A stretch of DNA of 35,597 nt from Proteiniphilum sp. GTDB lineage: Bacteria; Bacteroidota; Bacteroidia; Bacteroidales; Dysgonomonadaceae. This document shows positions 10,674 to 18,012 of this stretch, piece after piece; within the stretch, counting starts at the first letter, position 1, and every line of letters begins with the position of its first letter. Position numbers and translations under genes: made by a program. The notes below the pieces were generated by a model. That model was given only the letters and a program-made list of their open reading frames with translations. It was not told the DNA's origin and made no database searches. Where the stretch lies: positions 1-35,597 of the forward strand of contig JADLKK010000019.1 of assembly GCA_016839025.1 (NCBI GenBank), read 5' to 3'.

Positions 10674-10704
10674 CAAAATTAGTGTTATTCTTCCAATCTG
10701 CAAA
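10674..10704 (-). promoter_or_regulatory. Consensus Bacteroidota promoter for tig
   Basis: On the minus strand TTTG (10704 to 10701), exactly 19 bases, then TAATTTTG (10681 to 10674). Both boxes and the spacing match the phylum's primary promoter consensus perfectly. It ends 73 bases before the trigger factor ATG and supports that start over the longer open frame. Confidence 0.82.
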
Positions 10705-10757
10705 AAATATTTTGTCGCCACATTCCCCATCTTTTCTCCCATATCGCAAATATTCCC

Positions 10758-10765
10758 TACCTTTG
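10758..10765 (+). promoter_or_regulatory. Candidate -7 box for the CPBP protease gene
   Basis: TACCTTTG is a perfect TAnnTTTG -7 element 20 bases before the ATG at 10786, giving a short leader. No good -33 TTTG lies at the expected distance, so the call rests on one box. It is divergent from the tig promoter. Confidence 0.45.
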
Positions 10766-10785
10766 CAGACAAAAGATGTAGATTC

Positions 10786-11679
10786 ATGCGCCACCTGCCC
10801 ACTTCACTCTCCACCGGTACCCGAATAGCCCTTCTCTTTCTGCTGCTGTTGGCCGGATTGTTGCTGGCCGGAGCAGTTGTTACGCTCCTTGGCAGATGGG
10901 CTTCGCCGGATGAGGAAGGCCGGCTGGTGATGATCTATGCCGGAACCGTGGTGCAGTCATTGATCGCGATTGCCGCACCCGCACTTTCGCTCGCATTCCT
11001 CACAGAAAAAAGACCGGCCCGCTACCTGGGATTGAGTGGCAACGACAAGATGGGCCGGGAGATTGTCTTCACCCTGGCCATTTTTCTCTTTTCCTATCCC
11101 CTTGCATCTTTTCTCTCACAATGGAACAGGCAGATGGTACTGCCGGAAGCCTTCCGCGACCTGGAAAGGATGATGCGGTCGATGGAAGATGCGGCAATGG
11201 AGACCACGGAGTTGATTCTCTCATTCGATACCGTGGGTGGATTGCTTGTCAACCTGCTGGTAGTAGGCGTGCTAGCTGCTGTATCGGAGGAGCTCTTTTT
11301 CCGTGGGGCACTGCAACAACTGTTGCAGGAGTGGTACAGGAGCGGCCATGCAGCTGTCTGGACTTCTGCAGTCGTTTTCAGCCTGATCCATTTTCAGTTT
11401 TACGGTTTCCTGCCCCGCATGTTGTTGGGGGCTTTGCTGGGTTACCTTTTCCTCTATACCCGCAATCTCTGGATCCCCATTCTCTTTCATTTCATCAACA
11501 ATGCAATCGTGATTCTCGTCCACTATTTCTGGGGTAGTACCACCTGGTTCCGGGAACTGGATGAACTGCCACTCACCTTGCCATACCTGGCAGTGTCGGT
11601 GACCGGCGGATTGGTCACCTTGCTGCTGTTCCGCCTTTACCGCACCGATGCTTCCACCGGTCAGCGGCGGACAATATAA
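10786..11679 (+). CDS. CPBP-family intramembrane metalloprotease (CAAX protease/Abi-like)
   Basis: The 297-residue protein is strongly hydrophobic with several membrane segments and the three motifs of the CPBP (Rce1-like) family: EELFFR at 168-173, a histidine in SLIHFQFYGFLP (H202), and HFINN at 235-239. These form the metal-dependent active site inside the membrane. Bacterial members process or inactivate membrane or secreted peptides and a few act in bacteriocin immunity; the substrate cannot be told from sequence. The DUF3109 gene starts 12 bases after its stop, so the two are probably one transcript. Confidence 0.9.
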   Translation: MRHLPTSLSTGTRIALLFLLLLAGLLLAGAVVTLLGRWASPDEEGRLVMIYAGTVVQSLIAIAAPALSLAFLTEKRPARYLGLSGNDKMGREIVFTLAIFLFSYPLASFLSQWNRQMVLPEAFRDLERMMRSMEDAAMETTELILSFDTVGGLLVNLLVVGVLAAVSEELFFRGALQQLLQEWYRSGHAAVWTSAVVFSLIHFQFYGFLPRMLLGALLGYLFLYTRNLWIPILFHFINNAIVILVHYFWGSTTWFRELDELPLTLPYLAVSVTGGLVTLLLFRLYRTDASTGQRRTI

Positions 11680-11691
11680 ACTTGCACGACT

Positions 11692-12270
11692 ATGATACAA
11701 ATTGCCAACACCCTATTGTCGGATGATATTTTCGAGGAGCAGTTCATTTGTGATCTCTGCAAATGCAAGGGGGAATGCTGCGTTGCCGGTGAATCGGGCG
11801 CACCGCTTACAGAGGAGGAGTTTGAGCAGATCAACGCGATCTTGCCAGATATCATCGACGATCTCCCGCCAAAAGCCCAAAAGCTGATTGCAGCCCAGGG
11901 GATAGCCTATACCGACACCGATGGAGAGCTGGTTACCTCTATCATCAACGGTGAAGAGTGTGTCTTTGCCTATTTTGATGAAAATGGCATCTGCAAATGT
12001 GCCATTGATACTGCCTACAGGGAGGGACGCATTCCGGTGCAAAAACCGGTCTCCTGCCATCTTTATCCGATACGACTGACCGACTATGCCGACTTCACCG
12101 CTGTCAATTATCATCGTTGGTCGATATGCCGGCCGGCCGTAAAGCTGGGGAGAAAGGAGGGAGTTCCTCTATATCGCTTCCTGAGGGATCCGTTGATCCG
12201 CAAGTTCGGAGAAGCCTGGTATAATGAGGTTTGTGAAGCAGCCCGGCTGCTGGCAAAAGAGAAAAAATAG
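11692..12270 (+). CDS. DUF3109 family protein, cysteine-rich, probable metal or Fe-S binding
   Basis: The 192-residue soluble protein carries a dense N-terminal cysteine cluster (C20, C23, C25, C29, C30 in CDLCKCKGECC) and later cysteines at 90, 101, 103, 122 and 146 (GICKCAID, SCHLYPIR, SICRP). The pattern resembles the YkgJ/zinc-or-iron-chelating group, and the whole protein matches DUF3109, which is common in Bacteroidota and has no settled function. No signal peptide is present. It follows the CPBP protease closely. A 15-base hairpin overlaps its stop codon. Confidence 0.85.
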   Translation: MIQIANTLLSDDIFEEQFICDLCKCKGECCVAGESGAPLTEEEFEQINAILPDIIDDLPPKAQKLIAAQGIAYTDTDGELVTSIINGEECVFAYFDENGICKCAIDTAYREGRIPVQKPVSCHLYPIRLTDYADFTAVNYHRWSICRPAVKLGRKEGVPLYRFLRDPLIRKFGEAWYNEVCEAARLLAKEKK

Positions 12271-12287
12271 CTTTTTTTCTCTTTTGC
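12253..12287 (+). terminator. Perfect 15-base hairpin overlapping the DUF3109 stop codon
   Basis: The arms 12253-12267 and 12273-12287 are perfect inverted repeats (GCAAAAGAGAAAAAA and its complement) around a 5-base loop; the left arm encodes the last residues of the DUF3109 protein. A terminator between this gene and the TetR gene is the likeliest role. The inner stem is all A-T, and no T run follows the right arm, so it is not a textbook Rho-independent terminator. Confidence 0.5.
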
Positions 12288-12288
12288 G

Positions 12289-12319
12289 TTCGCTATGTGA
12301 AATCTTTGTGCTATTTTTG
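12289..12319 (+). promoter_or_regulatory. Candidate promoter for the TetR-family gene
   Basis: A perfect -7 box TATTTTTG (12312-12319) is preceded after 19 bases by TTCG (12289-12292), a one-base variant of TTTG. It lies 29 bases before the GTG start at 12349 and just after the hairpin. Confidence 0.5.
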
Positions 12320-12348
12320 CACATATATACAGTTAGTGTGCAGTTACC

Positions 12349-12942
12349 GTGACGTCAGCTATTTCGAAAACAAAAAAGAATCTGATAGATGTAGCCCGGC
12401 AGCTTTTTGCAAAAAAAGGGGTCGAGAATACCACTATGAACGATATCGCAGAAGCGTCTCACCGAGGGCGTCGCACCCTATATACCTATTTCAACAGCAA
12501 ATATGACATCTACAGGGCAGTTATCGAGTCGGAACTGGATGTGTTGTACGGAAAGCTGGAGGAGGTGCTTGCTCGTGATATTCCGGCCGATGAGAAATTG
12601 ATTCTGTTGGCTTTCACCCGATTGGGTGCAATCAAGGAGGTGGTCACCCGCAACGGGACCCTGCGCGCAGATTTTTTCAGAGATATATGGCAGGTGGAGA
12701 ATGTACGCAAAGAGTTTGACCGGAAAGAGATTCAATATCTGGAAACGATTATCCGGGATGGACTTGACAGGGGGATTTTTCTGTTGAAAGATCCCCGTCA
12801 AACGGCTGAGATCCTCCATTATGCATTTAAAGGGCTTGAGGTGCCGACCATACGTGGGGCCATGAAGCTGGACTACAATAAGAAAGAGGATCGGGAAATC
12901 ATTGCCAGCATCCTCTTCAAGGGGATTTACGCAAAAAAATGA
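12349..12942 (+). CDS. TetR/AcrR-family transcriptional regulator
   Basis: The 197-residue protein has the N-terminal TetR DNA-binding domain: NLIDVARQLFAKKGVENTTM then DIAEASHRGRRTLYTYFNSK, a helix-turn-helix at about residues 28-50. The C-terminal ligand domain is not recognisable to subfamily. A GTG start is used; it fits the promoter just upstream and leaves the usual short lead before the HTH. A fabG-type reductase starts 40 bases after it. Control of fatty-acid or lipid functions is a guess from that neighbour only. A small inverted repeat (12944-12958) lies in the gap. Confidence 0.9.
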   Translation: MTSAISKTKKNLIDVARQLFAKKGVENTTMNDIAEASHRGRRTLYTYFNSKYDIYRAVIESELDVLYGKLEEVLARDIPADEKLILLAFTRLGAIKEVVTRNGTLRADFFRDIWQVENVRKEFDRKEIQYLETIIRDGLDRGIFLLKDPRQTAEILHYAFKGLEVPTIRGAMKLDYNKKEDREIIASILFKGIYAKK

Positions 12943-12943
12943 A

Positions 12944-12958
12944 TGATTCTTCGAATCA
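12944..12958. repeat. Small inverted repeat between the TetR gene and fabG
   Basis: TGATTC, three bases, GAATCA: a perfect 6-base dyad directly after the TetR-gene stop codon and 25 bases before fabG. It could be an operator for the neighbouring regulator, but its size and position are the only support. Confidence 0.3.
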
Positions 12959-12982
12959 ACACATCATCAAATCAACAGTTAT

Positions 12983-13729
12983 ATGAAGTTATTGGAAGGA
13001 AAAACGGCCATCATAACCGGTGCTGCCAGAGGAATTGGGAAAGCCATCGCACTCAAATTTGCTGCTGAAGGAGCTAATATCGCCTTCACGGACCTGAGAA
13101 TAGACGAGGCCGGTGAAGCCACCGAACATGAGATTGCAGCAATGGGAGTGAAGTGTAAGGGATATGCATCGAATGCTGCAGACTTCGATGATACCCATCG
13201 TGTGGTGGAAGAGATTGTAAAGGATTTCGGTCGTATCGACATCCTGATCAACAACGCAGGCATCACCAAGGATGGGCTGATGATGCGAATGAGTGAACAA
13301 CAGTGGGATGCTGTGATCAACGTGAACCTGAAGTCGGCTTTCAACTTCATCCATGCGGTCACCCCGGTGATGATGCGCCAGAAAGTGGGTAGCATTGTCA
13401 ATATGAGCTCGGTAGTAGGTGTCTCCGGCAATGCCGGACAATCCAACTACTCCGCATCGAAGGCCGGGATGATCGGGTTGGCCAAATCGATTGCCAAGGA
13501 GTTGGGATCAAGAGGCATCCGTGCCAATGCCATCGCCCCCGGGTTCATCATCACCGAGATGACCGGAGCGCTCTCGGAGGAGGTGCGCAACGAATGGGCC
13601 AAGCAGATTCCATTACGTCGTGGAGGTACACCCGAGGATGTTGCGAATGCAGCCCTGTTCCTTGCTTCTGACCTCTCTTCCTATGTGAGTGGTCAGGTGA
13701 TCAATGTCTGCGGGGGGATGAATACCTGA
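12983..13729 (+). CDS. fabG: 3-oxoacyl-[acyl-carrier-protein] reductase (SDR family, FabG-type)
   Basis: The 248-residue short-chain dehydrogenase has the NAD(P)-binding motif TGAARGIG at 12-19, NNAG at 90-93, and the catalytic Ser143-Tyr156-Lys160 in MSSVVGVSGNAGQSNYSASK. The overall sequence and C-terminal end (VSGQVINVCGGMNT) match FabG, the NADPH-dependent reductase of type II fatty-acid elongation. Length is normal. The pseudouridine synthase gene starts 7 bases after its stop, so they are co-transcribed. A different SDR substrate cannot be excluded, because FabG paralogues are common. Confidence 0.92.
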   Translation: MKLLEGKTAIITGAARGIGKAIALKFAAEGANIAFTDLRIDEAGEATEHEIAAMGVKCKGYASNAADFDDTHRVVEEIVKDFGRIDILINNAGITKDGLMMRMSEQQWDAVINVNLKSAFNFIHAVTPVMMRQKVGSIVNMSSVVGVSGNAGQSNYSASKAGMIGLAKSIAKELGSRGIRANAIAPGFIITEMTGALSEEVRNEWAKQIPLRRGGTPEDVANAALFLASDLSSYVSGQVINVCGGMNT

Positions 13730-13736
13730 TGAGAGG

Positions 13737-14426
13737 ATGACCGTTTTATACGAAGACAACCACATCATTGTTGTCAACAAAGCATCGGGTGAGATCGTGC
13801 AGGGCGACAAAACCGGTGATACCCCCTTGTCTGAAACGGTAAAGGCATACCTGAAAGAGAAATACGACAAGCCCGGCAACGTCTTTTGCGGGGTGACACA
13901 CCGCCTCGACCGCCCCACCAGCGGCGTGGTGGTGTTTGCCCGCACCAGTAAGGCGTTGTCGCGGCTCAACGATCTGTTTCGCAACGGTGAGGTGGAGAAG
14001 AGCTATTGGGCAATAGTGAAGAACAGACCTCCCAGGGAGGAGGATAGGTTGGTCCATTATCTGATCAAGCATGAACAGAACAACAAGTCGACCGCCTATG
14101 ACAGTGAAAAACCACATACCAAAAAAGCTGTGTTGCACTACAGGCTGATCCACGCCTCCGAAAACTATTTCCTGCTGGAGATCGCCCTGGAGACAGGACG
14201 GCATCATCAGATCCGTTGTCAGCTGGCGAAGATAGGATCCCCTATCAAGGGGGACCTGAAATACGGAGCGGAGCGTTCCAACCCGGACGGCAGCATCAGC
14301 CTGCATGCACGATCGATCTCTTTCATACATCCTGTGTCAAAAGAACGGATAATGGTGACGGCCCCCGTACCGGAAGACAATCTATGGAAAGCATTTGAAG
14401 AAGCGGCTACTTTACCGCTTCGCTGA
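13737..14426 (+). CDS. RluA-family RNA pseudouridine synthase
   Basis: The 229-residue protein converts specific uridines in rRNA or tRNA to pseudouridine. The family signature HRLDRPTSGVV is at 55-65, with catalytic aspartate D58. The region TGRHHQIRCQLA is the usual second conserved block. There is no N-terminal S4 domain, as in the short RluA/TruC/RluC-like group, so the target site cannot be assigned. It directly follows fabG (7-base gap). Confidence 0.92.
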   Translation: MTVLYEDNHIIVVNKASGEIVQGDKTGDTPLSETVKAYLKEKYDKPGNVFCGVTHRLDRPTSGVVVFARTSKALSRLNDLFRNGEVEKSYWAIVKNRPPREEDRLVHYLIKHEQNNKSTAYDSEKPHTKKAVLHYRLIHASENYFLLEIALETGRHHQIRCQLAKIGSPIKGDLKYGAERSNPDGSISLHARSISFIHPVSKERIMVTAPVPEDNLWKAFEEAATLPLR

Positions 14427-14433
14427 GTTTTTT
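14400..14433 (+). terminator. Weak candidate terminator at the end of the pseudouridine synthase gene
   Basis: GAAGCGG (14400-14406) and CCGCTTC (14415-14421) form a 7-base stem with an 8-base loop across the last codons. A run of six T begins six bases later. The gap between stem and T run weakens the case. Confidence 0.3.
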
Positions 14434-14444
14434 ATCACGCTTCG

Positions 14445-14477
14445 TTCGGCTCGTTTGCACAAAAAAATGTACATTTG
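14445..14477 (+). promoter_or_regulatory. Candidate promoter for the nucleotidyltransferase gene
   Basis: A perfect -7 box TACATTTG (14470-14477) is preceded after 21 bases by TTCG (14445-14448), a variant -33 box. It ends 32 bases before the ATG at 14510. Confidence 0.5.
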
Positions 14478-14509
14478 TGCGGCAAACATTAAAATAGTAG
14501 TTAGACCGA

Positions 14510-15412
14510 ATGAAACCGACATTATTTGTACTGGCAGCAGGTATGGGCAGCCGCTACGGTGGCCTGAAGCAGCTGGACGGACTGGGTCCGTCAGGGGAGA
14601 CGATCATGGATTATTCCATTTACGATGCGGTGAATGCCGGCTTCGGCAAGCTGGTTTTCGTGATCCGCAAATCGTTTGAGGCTGATTTCAGAGAGAAAAT
14701 TGTAAAGAAGTATGAAAAAGAAATACCGGTGGAACTGGTATTCCAGGAGCTGGATGCCCTTCCGGAAGGATTTACACCTCATCCCGACAGGGTGAAGCCA
14801 TGGGGCACCAACCATGCGGTGATGATGGGCAAAGAGGTGATCAACGAGCCTTTTGCCGTGATCAACGCGGATGATTTCTATGGGCGGGAGAGCTTTGCCA
14901 TTCTGGGTGACCAGCTGAAAAAGCTTGCCGGCAGCGAGAACCGCTACTGCATGGTGGGTTACCGGGTTGGCAATACCCTCTCGGAGAGTGGTACCGTAGC
15001 GCGTGGCGTCTGCGAAACCGATGCTGAAGGCAACCTCACCGGCGTTGTGGAGCGTACCCAGGTGATGCGTCTGGATGGCCGGGTCTGCTACAAGGATGAA
15101 AACGACAACTGGGTCGCCATCGACGATAACACCCCTGTCTCCATGAACATGTGGGGTTTCACACCCGATTATTTCCGCTATTCGGACGATTATTTTGCTC
15201 AGTTCCTCCGGGAGAACGCAGACAACATCAAGGCGGAGTTTTTCATTCCCCTGCTGGTCAATCATCTCACGGTTGCGGGCATTGCAACGGTGAAGGTGCT
15301 CGATACCCCTTCCCGCTGGTTTGGTGTCACCTACGCCGAAGATCGTCCCTCCGTCGTTGCCAGACTGAAGGAGCTGGCAGAGAAGGGTAGTTACCCTTCA
15401 CCACTCTGGTAA
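14510..15412 (+). CDS. Sugar-nucleotidyltransferase-like protein (NTP_transferase family)
   Basis: The 300-residue protein opens with the nucleotide-binding signature of sugar-1-phosphate nucleotidyltransferases, LAAGMGSRYGGLKQL at residues 8-22, and has the metal-site strand NADDFYG near residue 120. Such enzymes join an NTP and a sugar phosphate to give NDP-sugar plus pyrophosphate. The exact sugar and nucleotide are not clear; it lacks the left-handed beta-helix of GlmU-type enzymes. It has its own promoter and lies 31 bases before the CNNM-type gene. Two genes further on is a galactose cluster that has no galT, so a role as a UTP:hexose-1-phosphate uridylyltransferase is an open possibility (inference). 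Confidence 0.82.
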   Translation: MKPTLFVLAAGMGSRYGGLKQLDGLGPSGETIMDYSIYDAVNAGFGKLVFVIRKSFEADFREKIVKKYEKEIPVELVFQELDALPEGFTPHPDRVKPWGTNHAVMMGKEVINEPFAVINADDFYGRESFAILGDQLKKLAGSENRYCMVGYRVGNTLSESGTVARGVCETDAEGNLTGVVERTQVMRLDGRVCYKDENDNWVAIDDNTPVSMNMWGFTPDYFRYSDDYFAQFLRENADNIKAEFFIPLLVNHLTVAGIATVKVLDTPSRWFGVTYAEDRPSVVARLKELAEKGSYPSPLW

Positions 15413-15443
15413 CCGGTAGGGAGATCCTCTCCCAACGAGATAT

Positions 15444-16760
15444 ATGTGGTTAGACATACTCATCATTTTCCTGCTGATCCTGCTGAACGGCTTCTTTGCA
15501 CTCTCGGAAATTGCAATCGTTTCGGCAAGGAGAAACAAGCTGGAGGGTGAACGGAAAAAGGGCAGCAAAGGAGCCCGGCGTGCCCTTGGGTTGCGTGACG
15601 AGCCGGACAACTTCCTCTCATCGGTACAGGTGGGAATCACCCTGATAGGGATCATCAATGGTGCCTATGGAGGCCGGGCTTTTGCCGAATATCTGGTGCC
15701 GCTCTTTCAGCAGTTTCCAGTCACCGCTCCGTTTGCTGATGCCATAGCCATGGTGCTGGTGGTCTTTCTGATCACTTATCTCTCCATCGTAGTGGGTGAG
15801 CTGGTACCCAAGACCATGGCATTGAACAATCCGGAAAAGCTGGCCATTGCCGCTGCCCCTGCCATTCACCTGGTTAGCATCATCTTCTATCCGTTCGTAA
15901 AGCTGCTCTCTCACTCTACAAGCGTGATCAACCGGCTGATCGGCATCAGGCCGAGGAGTGAGGTTGTTTCCGAGATGGAGCTGCGGGCGATGCTGAAGAC
16001 CGCCTCCCGTGAGGGTGTAATTGATGCGGAGGAGAACATCATCCATGAGCAGGTCTTTTATTTCTCCGATAAGCGGGCGATACATCTGATGACACACCGC
16101 ACCGACCTGGAGTGGGTGGACATCGATAAAGGCAGGGATGAGGTCATTCAGGATCTCCTGAAAACCAAACACAGCAAAATTCTTGCCTGCAGGAAGAAGA
16201 TCGATGAGTTTGCGGGAACAATCACCGTTCGTGACCTGCTGTTGCGCCTCTACAACCAGGAGCCGTTTGAGATAGAAGATCTGATCCTGGAGCCGATCAT
16301 CGTGCCCAATACGTTGCGTGCCCAAAAAGTACTGGAGAACTTCAAAAACAACCACAAATTTGTGGCGGTGGTGGTCGATGAATATGGCAGTCTGGATGGC
16401 ATCATCACCATCCACGATATCTTCGAAAACCTGGTGGGTGCTATCCCTGAAGAGAGTGAAGAACCCTCGGCCGACCCACTTTACTTTCAACGCGATGAGA
16501 CCTCCGCACTGATTAGCGGAGAGGCTCCCATCGAGATATTGACCCGTCTCGACGAGGAATTCATCGTCGATTTCGACAAGATCGATTATGCCACCGTGGC
16601 TGGATTTGTCTTTGAATGTGTCAACAAGATACCTTTTGTGGGCGATACCTTTGAATATGACAACCTGCTCTTTGAGATCGTCGATCTGGACGGCAACCGG
16701 ATCGACAAGGTGCTGGTCACCAGGAAAAATAGAAAAACAGAAGATGTGACGGAGGATTGA
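15444..16760 (+). CDS. CNNM/CorC-type membrane protein (DUF21, CBS pair, CorC_HlyC domain)
   Basis: The 438-residue protein starts with a DUF21 membrane domain (MWLDILIIFLLILLNGFFAL and two or three further hydrophobic segments to about residue 150). A CBS-domain pair follows (about 200-335, including the block VVVDEYGSLDGIITIHDIFE), then a C-terminal CorC_HlyC domain ending near IVDLDGNRIDKVLV. Databases often call such proteins hemolysins, but the family is better linked to Mg2+/Co2+ efflux and divalent-metal homeostasis. CBS domains normally sense adenine nucleotides or Mg-ATP. It sits 31 bases after the nucleotidyltransferase gene; a functional link is not evident. Confidence 0.9.
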   Translation: MWLDILIIFLLILLNGFFALSEIAIVSARRNKLEGERKKGSKGARRALGLRDEPDNFLSSVQVGITLIGIINGAYGGRAFAEYLVPLFQQFPVTAPFADAIAMVLVVFLITYLSIVVGELVPKTMALNNPEKLAIAAAPAIHLVSIIFYPFVKLLSHSTSVINRLIGIRPRSEVVSEMELRAMLKTASREGVIDAEENIIHEQVFYFSDKRAIHLMTHRTDLEWVDIDKGRDEVIQDLLKTKHSKILACRKKIDEFAGTITVRDLLLRLYNQEPFEIEDLILEPIIVPNTLRAQKVLENFKNNHKFVAVVVDEYGSLDGIITIHDIFENLVGAIPEESEEPSADPLYFQRDETSALISGEAPIEILTRLDEEFIVDFDKIDYATVAGFVFECVNKIPFVGDTFEYDNLLFEIVDLDGNRIDKVLVTRKNRKTEDVTED

Positions 16761-16762
16761 TA

Positions 16763-16774
16763 TGTTGTACAACA
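16763..16774. promoter_or_regulatory. 12-base perfect palindrome upstream of galM
   Basis: TGTTGTACAACA is a perfect palindrome two bases after the stop of the CNNM-type gene and 105 bases before the galM ATG. It is a candidate operator for the galactose cluster; no regulator binding can be shown from sequence alone. Confidence 0.4.
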
Positions 16775-16809
16775 CAAAATTTTATTAGGAAGAAACGGAT
16801 AACTGTGTT

Positions 16810-16829
16810 AATTTTACACCAATTTTACA
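16810..16829. repeat. Phased direct repeat upstream of galM
   Basis: AATTTTACA occurs at 16810-16818 and 16821-16829, an 11-base period close to one helical turn. The first copy also lies in the imperfect dyad GTGTTAATTTTACAC. It sits about 50 bases before galM, where a promoter or regulator site is expected. The nearest -7-like sequence is TATCTTTA (16856-16863), which lacks the final G. Confidence 0.4.
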
Positions 16830-16879
16830 TAAAAGATCAATCTTCATCGCAATCTTATCTTTAAAACCTGGAGAATTAC

Positions 16880-17953
16880 ATGGAAAAAATGTATAGCAAA
16901 TCCGGTTTGCTTGCCGAAGCATTTGAAACAAGAGTGGATGGCAGGCAAACCGGATTATACACTCTGACAAACAAGAGTGGATCCGAGATAACCGTTACCA
17001 ACTATGGTGCGAAGATTGTGTCGCTGATGGTACCCGACAAAAACGGTCAGCTGACCGATGTCGTGCTGGGACATCCCACCATCGATGAGTACCTCACATC
17101 GGAAGAACCCTACTTCGGTGCCGTCTGTGGCCGAACGGGAAACCGTATTGCCAAAGGACGCTTCACCCTCGGCGGTATCAGCTATCAGCTGGCGGTCAAC
17201 AACGGCCCCAATGCCCTGCATGGCGGGATCAAGGGATTCAATGCCGTGGTGTGGAAAGTGAAACGGCTGAGTGGCAGCAGTATTGAGTTGTTTTACCTCT
17301 CTCACGACGGCGAAGAGGGATATCCCGGCAATCTTTCGGTGACCATCCTCTACACCCTTACCGAGGACAATGCGTTGGATATTCTTTACCAGGCAGAAAC
17401 CGATCAAACGACCATCCTGAATCTCACCAACCATTCCTACTTCAACCTCTCCGGTCAGGGGGATCCCTCTGTGGGAGATCATCAGTTGCTGTTGAATGCC
17501 GATTTGTACCTGCCTACCGACGAGACCGCCATTCCCTACGGTGATCCAGCGCCTGTAAAAGGTACGCCCATGGATTTTACCGAACCACACAGTATAGGGG
17601 AACGGATCGATGAGAATTTTGAACAGTTGATTTTTGGCAGCGGGTATGACCACACTTTTGTCCTGAACAAAACAGCTTTGGGCGAATATACCTATGCGGG
17701 GATCTGTGAATCACCCAAAACAGGCATCAAGATGGAGATCTACACCACCGAGCCGGGTCTTCAGCTCTACACCGGCAACTGGATGAGCGGCAATTTCGCC
17801 GGAAAACAGGGTAGACACTATCCGCGCCGTTCGGCAGTCTGCTTTGAGACACAGCATTACCCCGACAGCATCAACAAGCCACAGTACCCCACTGTTATCC
17901 TTCATCCCGGGGAACAGTTCCACTCAAGAACAACCTATCGATTCTCCCTGTAA
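16880..17953 (+). CDS. galM: Aldose 1-epimerase (galactose mutarotase)
   Basis: The 357-residue protein interconverts alpha and beta anomers of galactose or glucose, giving galactokinase its alpha-galactose substrate. Active-site residues are clear: H114 in NALHGGIKGFNAVVW, H185 in NLTNHSYFNLSGQGD (general acid), and E323 in SAVCFETQHYPDS (general base). There is no signal peptide or lipobox, so it should be cytoplasmic. It is followed by the MFS sugar transporter (59-base gap) and galK, an arrangement widespread in Bacteroidota. Candidate operator elements lie upstream. Confidence 0.95.
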   Translation: MEKMYSKSGLLAEAFETRVDGRQTGLYTLTNKSGSEITVTNYGAKIVSLMVPDKNGQLTDVVLGHPTIDEYLTSEEPYFGAVCGRTGNRIAKGRFTLGGISYQLAVNNGPNALHGGIKGFNAVVWKVKRLSGSSIELFYLSHDGEEGYPGNLSVTILYTLTEDNALDILYQAETDQTTILNLTNHSYFNLSGQGDPSVGDHQLLLNADLYLPTDETAIPYGDPAPVKGTPMDFTEPHSIGERIDENFEQLIFGSGYDHTFVLNKTALGEYTYAGICESPKTGIKMEIYTTEPGLQLYTGNWMSGNFAGKQGRHYPRRSAVCFETQHYPDSINKPQYPTVILHPGEQFHSRTTYRFSL

Positions 17954-18012
17954 TTGCAATGATGTACCAATGTATCAATATAGGATTTACTAACTCATAA
18001 ATTTAAAAAAGA

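Noticed and set aside
10602-10814. N-terminal extension of trigger factor
   Set aside because: It contains the consensus promoter and has no similarity to the family N-terminus.
15618-16775. 385-codon frame antisense to the CNNM-type gene
   Set aside because: Shadow of a well-supported gene, no domain or promoter.
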